Origin: Promethearchaeota archaeon | GTDB lineage: Archaea; Asgardarchaeota; Lokiarchaeia; Sigyniarchaeales; SOKP01 | DNA: 13,316 bases | Reading direction: 5' to 3' | Assembly (NCBI GenBank): GCA_030615145.1 | Contig: JAUWZT010000082.1 | Span: forward strand, 1-13,316 | Program-made: the position numbers and the translations under genes | Notes under the pieces: model-generated | Seen by the model: the letters and a program-made list of their open reading frames with translations, nothing else | Databases searched by the model: none | Told to the model about the DNA's origin: nothing | Shown: piece by piece, positions 1 to 5,976 of the stretch | Numbering within the stretch: position 1 is the first letter of the stretch | Layout of the letters: each line of letters begins with the position of its first letter

Positions 1-764
1 CAGCAAGAACCCAAAAAGGTAAAGTTTTTAGAGTTTCTACCGAGGAGGACGCAAGAACAGCAGGGATTTACGAAGAGGAAAGGGCTAAACAAGGTCATTA
101 CACTCCAGAATTCATTATTGTTGGAAAACCAGGATTTGTTAACGAGGGATTAACTGACACAATTAAAGAAATGAATTACTTTGAAAAAAAATCTGTAAGA
201 ATACCCCCTACTAAAGCATTTGGTAAAAGAGACCCTCAAAAAATTGAAAGAATTGGCATCGCTAAATTTAGAAAATTAAATGAAGGCAAGAACCCCGAAT
301 ATGGTCAAGATTTTACCAATAAAAAAGGTCAAAGAGGTGTAATTTCTAATATTATGCAAGGAAAAGTTATTATCGACTACAACCATCCTTTAGCAGGTCA
401 ATCAATAGACTACAACTTAGAAATTATCGACAAAATCGAAGGATTTAACGAAAAAGTTGAATATTTCATGATTTCAAAGGGGATTCCTAAAGAGAGTGCT
501 GCTGAATTTAATATAAATCATGCGGAAGATAAAACTCTAGAAATTACAATCCCTAAAATGTTTCTGTTCCAAAATCTCACTTACTTAAAATTTGGTCTTG
601 CTATGGACCTTCAGACTCATATGAGCGAAGATATAGAGGATGTAAAATTTATTGAAATTTACGAAAAAATGCCAATTCCCACAGCAACACCCGCGGAATC
701 CGTTATGGAAAAGGTAGAAGCTTACAATAAAGAACTCGATAACGAAACAGAAGAAAATAAATAA
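1..764 (+). CDS. FKBP-type peptidyl-prolyl cis-trans isomerase, archaeal long type (5' truncated)
   Basis: The reading frame is open from base 3 to the stop at 762-764, so the true start lies left of the window; the ATG at 171 is internal, because the 56 codons before it carry the first half of the FKBP domain (IIVGKPGFVNEGL, the usual VGxGxVIxGLxxAL region). After it come IPPTKAFGKRDP, matching the archaeal IPPEKAFGERDP motif, and DYNHPLAGQSIDY, matching the FNHPLAG motif at the end of the inserted IF/chaperone domain. About 100 further residues form the C-terminal extension known from long archaeal FKBPs such as M. jannaschii FKBP26. Known family role: prolyl isomerisation and folding-chaperone activity in the cytosol. 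The last residues are acidic (ELDNETEENK). It converges on the HAD gene with an 11-base gap and seems unrelated to the inositol-type genes. Confidence 0.93.
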   Translation, partial: ARTQKGKVFRVSTEEDARTAGIYEEERAKQGHYTPEFIIVGKPGFVNEGLTDTIKEMNYFEKKSVRIPPTKAFGKRDPQKIERIGIAKFRKLNEGKNPEYGQDFTNKKGQRGVISNIMQGKVIIDYNHPLAGQSIDYNLEIIDKIEGFNEKVEYFMISKGIPKESAAEFNINHAEDKTLEITIPKMFLFQNLTYLKFGLAMDLQTHMSEDIEDVKFIEIYEKMPIPTATPAESVMEKVEAYNKELDNETEENK

Positions 765-775
765 TGGTTAATTAT

Positions 776-1774
776 CTATAAAAAATTTAATTTAATTTTA
801 GATATCAATTCTTCCTTTTTCTTATCCCTTTCATTTTGATATTCAATCTTAATCTTCTGGTATTCTGCTCGCTTTTTTTGGAATTCAAGCTTTCTCTTTA
901 ACGATTTTTTCTTTCTATATCTTTTTTTTAGATACTTTTTTTTAGCCTTCTTATATTCCCTTTTTATTTTGTCATATTCCTTTTTCTTTTTTTTATACGA
1001 TTCATATTTTCTCTTGATTTCTTTCCTGGTGGCGTACGATAAGCCTATATCGTTTAATTGTTGTCTAAACTTTTCGAAAGATTCGAATTTTATAACGATT
1101 ATTCCTAATTCATGCGCCGGAATAAGATTGCTTATTTTATCGTCAATAAAAATACATCTTTTTGGTTTGGAACCTAATTTTTTTAATACATATATGTATT
1201 TATCCATATCAGGTTTAATTAATCCAATTTCGTTCGATAAAAACACGTTATCAAAATTATTGTAAAAACCCCTTAATTCATTTGATTTCGCATGAATGTC
1301 ATAAGTATTTGACAAAAGACTTACAGTATACCCCGCTAAATGTAGACGCTCGATAATTTCTGCCATGTCAGATGATATGTGGGTAACTTTAGTATAAAGG
1401 TTAAACCAAAGCTCCAAGTAATACTCGACATTAACTTTTTTTGGTGGTAACGCTTCATTTTTTTTTTGGAAAGGGAAGTAATACGTCTCAAATATCGATT
1501 CTAAAAATGTTCTAGCAGAAATCCTTCCAGACGATAACCTTCGTCTTAATTTTTTGAGATATGGATCAATTTCTTTTGATGGAATTTTGATATTTAGATC
1601 ATGCTCAATAAAAGCAAATAAATTATTTAATACATATGTCTTTTCTATTAATACTCCTCCAAAATCAAAAAGAAAGTGTTTGATTTTATATAATCTAACC
1701 TTTTGTTTTTTGAATATTAAAGATTTTGCGTAGTCAGATTCGTCTGAACCAGGAGAATTGTTGGGCGAACTCAT
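776..1774 (-). CDS. HAD-superfamily (subfamily IA) phosphatase-like protein with Lys/Tyr-rich helical tail
   Basis: 332 residues from an ATG. HAD motif I is FDFGGVL with the Asp nucleophile at D37; the usual second Asp (+2) is G39, as in the FDFGGVL/YihX-like branch. Motif II is LLSNT (S155), motif III the Lys of LIKPD (K187), motif IV FIDD (D211, D212). A helical cap lies between motifs I and II (about residues 50-135). The HAD fold ends near residue 247. Residues about 250-332 are an extremely basic, helix-prone tail with aromatic residues at heptad spacing (Y260, Y267, Y274, Y281, then F298, Y305, Y312). It is the last gene of a minus-strand operon behind two ATP-grasp genes (39-base gap). 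Family knowledge supports phosphomonoester hydrolysis; that the substrate is an inositol phosphate is only inferred from context. The tail might bind polyanions, RNA or a protein partner. Confidence 0.85.
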   Translation of the reverse strand: MSSPNNSPGSDESDYAKSLIFKKQKVRLYKIKHFLFDFGGVLIEKTYVLNNLFAFIEHDLNIKIPSKEIDPYLKKLRRRLSSGRISARTFLESIFETYYFPFQKKNEALPPKKVNVEYYLELWFNLYTKVTHISSDMAEIIERLHLAGYTVSLLSNTYDIHAKSNELRGFYNNFDNVFLSNEIGLIKPDMDKYIYVLKKLGSKPKRCIFIDDKISNLIPAHELGIIVIKFESFEKFRQQLNDIGLSYATRKEIKRKYESYKKKKKEYDKIKREYKKAKKKYLKKRYRKKKSLKRKLEFQKKRAEYQKIKIEYQNERDKKKEELISKIKLNFL

Positions 1775-1813
1775 TTTTAATGTAAAAATTCTATACGGCT
1801 TTTTTTTAAACTT

Positions 1814-2605
1814 TTACTCCATTTTATTTTTTATTTGTTGATATTTATCCAAAATCAAATTACATACTTTCGAAACGGGATCAGTATTATGTTTCCAATT
1901 TGAAAATTCAGGAAAGGTTCCCGCATCTACAACATATAATTTATCAGTGTTGTTATCTCTTACAAGATCTAGGTGGCCAAATAAAAGATTATACTTATTC
2001 TTCCATTTCATTATATATTCTTCTATTTCACCATCGGAATGAATTATTTTTACCTTGTCGTGTTCGTTTGCTAGAGGTTTTTTTTCACAGATACAGATCT
2101 CATTGTCTATAAAGTATACTAAGTAGTGAGTGCCTTCAATAAACTTTTCTAAATAAAGACTCTTTTCGTCAATATCATTAAAATCGTGAAAAGAATTAAT
2201 AACTTTAACTCCCTTACTTCCAGAGCCAAAAATTGGTTTTGAAATAAGTGGTAAATCAGTTTTTTTTAATTGACTTTTTAAAGTATCAATAGTTCCCATA
2301 AAAACATTTGGATGTAAGAGATTAGTATTTTTAATAGAAAAGTACGATTCAATTCGATTTTTATGTCGATAACTAATACCTGTACTTGGGATAACGGGAA
2401 CATTATTCGCTTCTAAAAAATAACCCGCATAGAGATAAAATAGATGCTTAGATTTTAATACGTAAAAATCGTTTACTAAGAGAGCATCATTAATGCATAG
2501 ATTGCTAGCAGTATAAATATTCACTGCATGTCCTTTTTTTTCTAAGTAAAACTTGATTTTACCTGTGAAATTTCCTGTTCTTTTTGATAGTATTCCAATT
2601 TTCAT
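1814..2605 (-). CDS. ATP-grasp protein B (RimK/ITPK-like fold), atypical metal site
   Basis: 263 residues from an ATG, 14 bases after ATP-grasp A, so co-transcribed with it and with the HAD gene. Layout: N-terminal Rossmann-like part (1-95), then an ATP-grasp domain. Visible motifs are KPIFGSGSKGV (K123 plus a Gly/Ser-rich ATP loop, 126-132), LEKFIEG (hinge, 152-158), LDLV (D213, first metal ligand) and VVDAGTFPEF (226-235). At that last site the usual metal-binding pair D-x-N reads D227-A-G229, so the conserved Asn is missing. The Lys found at the 'KxYVIG' strand of its relatives is V163. Its ATP loop is more RimK/ligase-like than in the other three. It could be a kinase or ligase with altered metal use, or a catalytically weak partner subunit. 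The ATP-grasp assignment is firm; the substrate is unknown. Confidence 0.8.
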   Translation of the reverse strand: MKIGILSKRTGNFTGKIKFYLEKKGHAVNIYTASNLCINDALLVNDFYVLKSKHLFYLYAGYFLEANNVPVIPSTGISYRHKNRIESYFSIKNTNLLHPNVFMGTIDTLKSQLKKTDLPLISKPIFGSGSKGVKVINSFHDFNDIDEKSLYLEKFIEGTHYLVYFIDNEICICEKKPLANEHDKVKIIHSDGEIEEYIMKWKNKYNLLFGHLDLVRDNNTDKLYVVDAGTFPEFSNWKHNTDPVSKVCNLILDKYQQIKNKME

Positions 2606-2619
2606 TTTATTTGTTAAAC

Positions 2620-3438
2620 TTAATTTTTAGCTTGTTTAATTAAATAATCTCCAATAATTTTTGGACCGTTTTTTATGTAATTAAAATTGGGCGACGAATT
2701 TATGTCTGTTAGGAAAAATTCACCTTCCTTGGATTTTAGAAAATCTAAAGAACTTATTTTTAATCCTGTCGTTTTTAAAGCTTTTAAGGCCATTTCTCTC
2801 AGTTCTGGTATTTCTTTGATCTTTCTTCTAGATTTCATCTTATCTGGATCGATTAAAATAGGGATTTGTTTGTAATAAAACAGGTCATCACCAATGCAAT
2901 ATACTTTATATTCCCATTTACTTTTAATAAATTCTTGGTAATAGAGATAGGTATATTTTGCTTTCTCTCCGTTTACTTCGTCTAATGCCCTTTGATCGGA
3001 AATATTTAAGTATCCGTTAATTCTTTGAATCTGGGGGCTAAAAGCATAGTTCTTTTGATCTATGATATTTTTTATAATATAATCATCAAAAGGTGGAAGA
3101 ATTCCTATAGCATTCAAAGTAAAATTAGGGACTCGTATTCCTGACTGTCTTAGCAAAGTGCTATTTAAAAATCTATTAATTGCTAACCATATTCCTCTTG
3201 ATGAATTAATTACAGGAATATCTGTTTCTCTTTCAATCAACTTTATTAGATTTAATATTAAATCACCTTTAGCCTTGACAAAAAAGATATCCTCATTAAA
3301 ATCAAAGTTAGAATAATCTATTAGATAATCTTCTTCAAGATATAGAGAAATTTTTGCTATTGTTCTCAAATATTCTATAAGTGATAAGGCTTTTTTTTCC
3401 AAATGGTACTTATCGATAATAATACCAATTTTTATCAA
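2620..3438 (-). CDS. ATP-grasp protein A, ITPK/RimK-like
   Basis: 272 residues from a TTG start; no in-frame ATG fits the N-terminal strand MIKIGIIID, and an AAAGG stretch about nine bases upstream is a possible weak ribosome site. Motifs: IIKN (K123, ATP-binding Lys), YYQEFI (Q168, E169, hinge), EYKVYCIG (K178, the strand that in ITPK reads YKVFVVG), LDFL (D232) and LTDINSSPNF (D245, N247). The D...D-x-N metal triad is complete and uses Asp where RimK-type ligases usually have Glu. It lacks a clear Gly-rich ATP loop, as ITPKs also do. It is the first gene of the three-gene minus-strand operon. A kinase acting on inositol phosphates is the favoured inference; an amino-acid or peptide ligase is the main alternative. 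Confidence 0.82.
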   Translation of the reverse strand: MIKIGIIIDKYHLEKKALSLIEYLRTIAKISLYLEEDYLIDYSNFDFNEDIFFVKAKGDLILNLIKLIERETDIPVINSSRGIWLAINRFLNSTLLRQSGIRVPNFTLNAIGILPPFDDYIIKNIIDQKNYAFSPQIQRINGYLNISDQRALDEVNGEKAKYTYLYYQEFIKSKWEYKVYCIGDDLFYYKQIPILIDPDKMKSRRKIKEIPELREMALKALKTTGLKISSLDFLKSKEGEFFLTDINSSPNFNYIKNGPKIIGDYLIKQAKN

Positions 3439-3521
3439 AAAATTAACCTTTTAATACAATTACTTTAAATTCTAAAAAGATATTTTGCTAACAAACTAAT
3501 AAAATTCATACTTTTATATTA

Positions 3522-3611
3522 TCTTGAATTTTTCTTGAATTTATTATTATAATCTAATTCTTCATTAATAAAAAAAAAATAGTATAATAATTTATCTCTC
3601 TTCTTGAATTT
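3522..3611. repeat. Three copies of 10-bp direct repeat TCTTGAATTT
   Basis: Identical copies lie at 3522-3531, 3533-3542 and 3602-3611. The first two are spaced by 11 bases, about one helical turn, upstream of ATP-grasp A (minus strand). The third falls inside the transporter relic. They may be regulatory, or simply chance in AT-rich DNA. Confidence 0.3.
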
Positions 3612-3678
3612 CTTCCAAAGTTTTACCTTTAGTTTCATAGGGTTTTACGAATAGCGAAAATATTTGTATGCTTTTTTT
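3592..3678 (-). pseudogene. Relic of sugar-porter MFS transporter C-terminus
   Basis: Read on the minus strand this gives 28 residues followed by a TAA stop, and it is also preceded by an in-frame TAA. The peptide includes SLFVKPYETKGKTLEEI. This closely matches the conserved cytoplasmic end of sugar-porter family MFS transporters (PETKGKTLEEIE), a family that includes hexose and myo-inositol carriers. No start codon or membrane segments survive upstream, where the DNA is instead the promoter of the next gene. I read it as a fragment left after deletion of a transporter gene. The match is short, so chance is not fully excluded. Confidence 0.55.
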
Positions 3679-3693
3679 TTATCGAATAAATAT

Positions 3694-3703
3694 ATTTATA
3701 TAA
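3694..3703 (+). promoter_or_regulatory. Candidate archaeal TATA box for ATP-grasp C
   Basis: ATTTATATAA fits the archaeal TATA consensus. Transcription would start near 3725, leaving a leader of about 20 bases before the ATG at 3746. There is no recognisable Shine-Dalgarno site in that leader. Position and consensus only; untested. Confidence 0.45.
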
Positions 3704-3745
3704 GATGATTTGCTTTTAAGAAATCAAATTAACAGAGTTTTTTAA

Positions 3746-4657
3746 ATGGCGAATAATATAAAAAGGAAATATATAGGAGCCATTTGTAATAGAGATCTTG
3801 AGGTTTTAGAACATATCAAGAAATTCCTATTAAAGAATTATAATATTTATTTAGTCAATTTAATGAAAAATGGACATGAAAATTTTAATGAAAAATATTT
3901 AGAAAAAAGATTGAAAAAATACCCTATTTCCTTTTTGATTGTTAAACTTACAACCCAAAAATCTAACGAAAATATCTACAAAGTTATTAGAAATGTTTCT
4001 CCAAATATCCCAATTCTAAATTCGTTAAATTCTGTCCAAATTTGTGAGAGTAGAGCAAATACTTTTAAATTAATTAAGAATAGTTGTAAGAAAATCCGAA
4101 TACCACTCACTTATTATACCAAACAAGACGCTTGGAAAGCGTGTCAGGAGGGTGCTGATATTATCGTTAAGTTGAACTCACATAACATACCAGAGCTACC
4201 CAAAAACGATAGAATTATTGGAATTGCTAAGAACTCGAAGGAATTAGTTGATTTGATACAAAACTATAACGAGAGTGAATTATTTTTACAAGAATATTTA
4301 GGTGAGCATGATATTATCTTTAAGATATATGTTATAGGTAATTGGGTTGTTTCAATTACTTCGCATAATCGCTTACAAAAAAATAAAGATTTAACTCCGT
4401 TGGAACTTATCCATATTAGAATTCCTGTAGACGAGCGATTTAAAAGAAGGATTATAAGATTAGGACAAAAGTTTGGAATGTCTATTTTTGGATTAGATTA
4501 CATTATGACTGAAAAAGGTCCTTACATTGTAGACGTAAACGACTTCCCAAGTTTTAGGAGTATACCTGAAGGAGTGAGTCTGGTTTCAGATCACATTTAT
4601 AACTTAATAAATATGAGAGAAACTTACCAAAGTGCCCTTATTAGAGCAAAAAGTTAA
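3746..4657 (+). CDS. ATP-grasp protein C, inositol phosphate kinase (ITPK)-like
   Basis: 303 residues from an ATG. Order of motifs parallels ITPK1: an N-terminal alpha/beta domain with FLIVKLTT (63-70; human ITPK1 has VIIHKLTD), ESRANTFKLI (101-110; human RSKSYELI), the ATP Lys in IIVKLNSHN (K142), the hinge LQEYL (181-185), FKIYVIG (K193; human YKVFVVG), SIFGLDYI (D251; human SLFGIDII), and IVDVNDFPSF (D263, N265; human VIDINAFPGY). The human residues are from memory. The metal triad D/D/N is complete, and there is no Gly-rich ATP loop. Known ITPKs phosphorylate inositol mono- to polyphosphates with ATP in the cytosol. It converges on ino1 with a 30-base gap, whose product would be the entry substrate. 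A RimK-like ligase is the main alternative; I favour a kinase because of the D-x-N form and the neighbour. Confidence 0.8.
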   Translation: MANNIKRKYIGAICNRDLEVLEHIKKFLLKNYNIYLVNLMKNGHENFNEKYLEKRLKKYPISFLIVKLTTQKSNENIYKVIRNVSPNIPILNSLNSVQICESRANTFKLIKNSCKKIRIPLTYYTKQDAWKACQEGADIIVKLNSHNIPELPKNDRIIGIAKNSKELVDLIQNYNESELFLQEYLGEHDIIFKIYVIGNWVVSITSHNRLQKNKDLTPLELIHIRIPVDERFKRRIIRLGQKFGMSIFGLDYIMTEKGPYIVDVNDFPSFRSIPEGVSLVSDHIYNLINMRETYQSALIRAKS

Positions 4658-4687
4658 ATATGTAAGTGAAGAAAAATTTCCTTGAGT

Positions 4688-5779
4688 TTACCTTTCCCTT
4701 TTATTTTCTATAAATTCTACAAGCCGAATTTTTGCTATGTAATCCTCTAATTGTTCTGGAGGATGTTTATTAAAGAAAGAGCAAGCAGAGTGTAGAACAC
4801 CTCCAATTTTGCGATCTTTAGCGATTTTAGAAACTCTAATACAATCTGCTATTACTCCCGCAGAATTATTTCCATCTTCCACAAACATCGTAATATCAAC
4901 CCTAACTGGAGCACCTCCAAAAATTCGACCTTCTAATCTCATATACGCTTCCTTTTGATTCTTTAAGAAAGGAATGTAGTCTACAGCTGAGATTTGACAT
5001 TCTACAGTATCTTTATTTTGAAGATTTGCTATAACTGCTTCAGTTTTAGATTGACGTTTTCCTTCTTCATAAACTAAATTTCCATCTGGTTTAGGAGTAA
5101 GTAAATTGCAAAAATCTGAGGATCCCCCCCAATCTAGTTGGATTGTTCGATCTAATATTGCTCCCCTCATGGGGAATAGATTTGCCAAAGAGCGATGAAT
5201 AATAGTAGCGCCTATCTGAGATTTCACATCGTCCCCTATGATTGATAAACCTAATTTTTCTGCTTTTTGAACTATTCGAGGATCCTTAGCAACATGAGAA
5301 GGCATTCCATTGACAATGCAAGTACCTGCATCAAGAGCTGCGTTAGCATAAAATTTAACAGCTTCATGACAACCAGTCGGTAGTAAGATAACTGCTACAT
5401 CTACTTTTTTATCTATTATTTCTTGATTAATATCAGAAGTGGGTTGTTTTTCATCAATCGGTATAATATTCTTAATATTACTGTTTAAACCATCCAATAT
5501 TGGTCCTTTAATAACTGGAGCGTTTAAATTATGGGGTTTAAAGAATATATTATTACAATTTGGTTCGGCAAAAATTGCTTTACTTAAATCTTTCCCAACT
5601 TTATTAACATTAACATCAATGCCGAGGACGAAATTTATATCTTCTACACCGTATTGTTCAATTTCTGAAAGCATCCCAATAATTTTACTTGGGTTTTGTT
5701 TGTAGTACTCCACTCCTTGTACTAAGGCACTAGCAACGTCACCAAGACCAATTAATGCTACATTGATTTTTTTCGCCAT
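4688..5779 (-). CDS. ino1: Inositol-3-phosphate synthase (myo-inositol-1-phosphate synthase)
   Basis: 363 residues from an ATG, the length usual for the archaeal/actinobacterial short form (eukaryotic enzymes are over 500). It converts D-glucose 6-phosphate to 1D-myo-inositol 3-phosphate using bound NAD. Seen: N-terminal NAD-binding turn ALIGLGDVASALVQGVEYY (8-26), VVIILLPTG-like strand with LPTGCHEAVKFYANAAL (133-149), GDDVKSQIGAT (182-192, with the conserved Lys at 186), LDWGGSSDF (215-223), the Lys-rich stretch DYIPFLKNQKEAY (267-279) that supplies catalytic lysines, and a GAPVRVDI strand (289-296). In other archaea the product feeds archaetidylinositol lipids or di-inositol phosphate; no AIP synthase, inositol monophosphatase or DIP gene is visible here. 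Its neighbours are ITPK-like genes, which suggests phosphorylation of the product instead. A run of seven G codes the WGGS motif and the frame is intact. Confidence 0.95.
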   Translation of the reverse strand: MAKKINVALIGLGDVASALVQGVEYYKQNPSKIIGMLSEIEQYGVEDINFVLGIDVNVNKVGKDLSKAIFAEPNCNNIFFKPHNLNAPVIKGPILDGLNSNIKNIIPIDEKQPTSDINQEIIDKKVDVAVILLPTGCHEAVKFYANAALDAGTCIVNGMPSHVAKDPRIVQKAEKLGLSIIGDDVKSQIGATIIHRSLANLFPMRGAILDRTIQLDWGGSSDFCNLLTPKPDGNLVYEEGKRQSKTEAVIANLQNKDTVECQISAVDYIPFLKNQKEAYMRLEGRIFGGAPVRVDITMFVEDGNNSAGVIADCIRVSKIAKDRKIGGVLHSACSFFNKHPPEQLEDYIAKIRLVEFIENKRER

Positions 5780-5836
5780 GATGTTTTTAGTAATTATTTT
5801 ATATTTCTTATTGAAATCAACTAAAAAAATAAAATC

Positions 5837-5845
5837 TATTTATAA
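5837..5845 (-). promoter_or_regulatory. Candidate TATA box for ino1
   Basis: On the minus strand this reads TTATAAATA, close to the archaeal TATA consensus. Initiation near 5813 would give a leader of about 34 bases before the ino1 ATG at 5779. It is the best-looking promoter element in the window. Confidence 0.5.
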
Positions 5846-5896
5846 GAGTTTATGACACTTTTAATACTTTTTAAATTCTATTAAAATATCAGTTAA

Positions 5897-5915
5897 ATTC
5901 AAGTTTAAATTGAAT
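5897..5915. promoter_or_regulatory. Dyad ATTCAA-N7-TTGAAT, possible operator
   Basis: Perfect 6-bp arms around a 7-base spacer, lying between ino1 and the solute-binding protein gene and just upstream of the likely promoter of the latter. Could bind a dimeric regulator; AT-rich background makes chance plausible. Confidence 0.35.
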
Positions 5916-5949
5916 GATATCTTTTATTTAAGTTAAAGTTTTCAAAAAA

Positions 5950-5963
5950 TGACTTTTAAGTCA
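5950..5963. promoter_or_regulatory. Dyad TGACTTTTAAGTCA at start of solute-binding protein gene
   Basis: Perfect 6-bp arms (TGACTT / AAGTCA) with a 2-base centre, 13 bases before the ATG at 5977. The position near the expected transcription start suits a repressor site or a small hairpin in the leader. Confidence 0.38.
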
Positions 5964-5976
5964 ATAAGTGAAATCT

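Larger units (their letters stand above)
3439..3745. other. Divergent intergenic region between ATP-grasp A and C
   Basis: About 300 bases of very AT-rich DNA between two divergently transcribed ATP-grasp genes. It holds a TATA-like box for the rightward gene, a relic of a sugar-porter C-terminus on the minus strand (3592-3678), and three copies of TCTTGAATTT (3522-3531, 3533-3542, 3602-3611). I see no intact gene or structured RNA. Confidence 0.7.

Noticed and set aside
171..764. ATG at 171 as the start of the FKBP gene
   Set aside because: The same frame is open to the window edge and upstream codons encode the first half of the FKBP fold, so the gene is truncated by the window instead.
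969..1265. 98-codon plus-strand frame rich in Phe
   Set aside because: The Phe runs are the reverse complement of the Lys-rich HAD tail.
3439..3745. CRISPR or small mobile element in the repeat-bearing intergenic region
   Set aside because: Only three 10-bp repeats with irregular spacing, no spacers, no transposase and no terminal inverted repeats.
1814..4657. Lysine/arginine biosynthesis LysX or ribosomal RimK ligase cluster
   Set aside because: No LysW carrier, no other Lys/Arg biosynthesis genes, and three of the four ATP-grasp proteins have D-x-N instead of E-x-N at the metal site. Kept as an alternative, not excluded.
5124..5130. Run of seven C as a possible frameshift in ino1
   Set aside because: The minus-strand frame reads cleanly through it as the WGGS motif, with conserved sequence on both sides.
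5439..5705. 88-codon plus-strand frame antisense to ino1
   Set aside because: Lies wholly opposite conserved Ino1 coding sequence; hydrophobic pattern is an antisense by-product.
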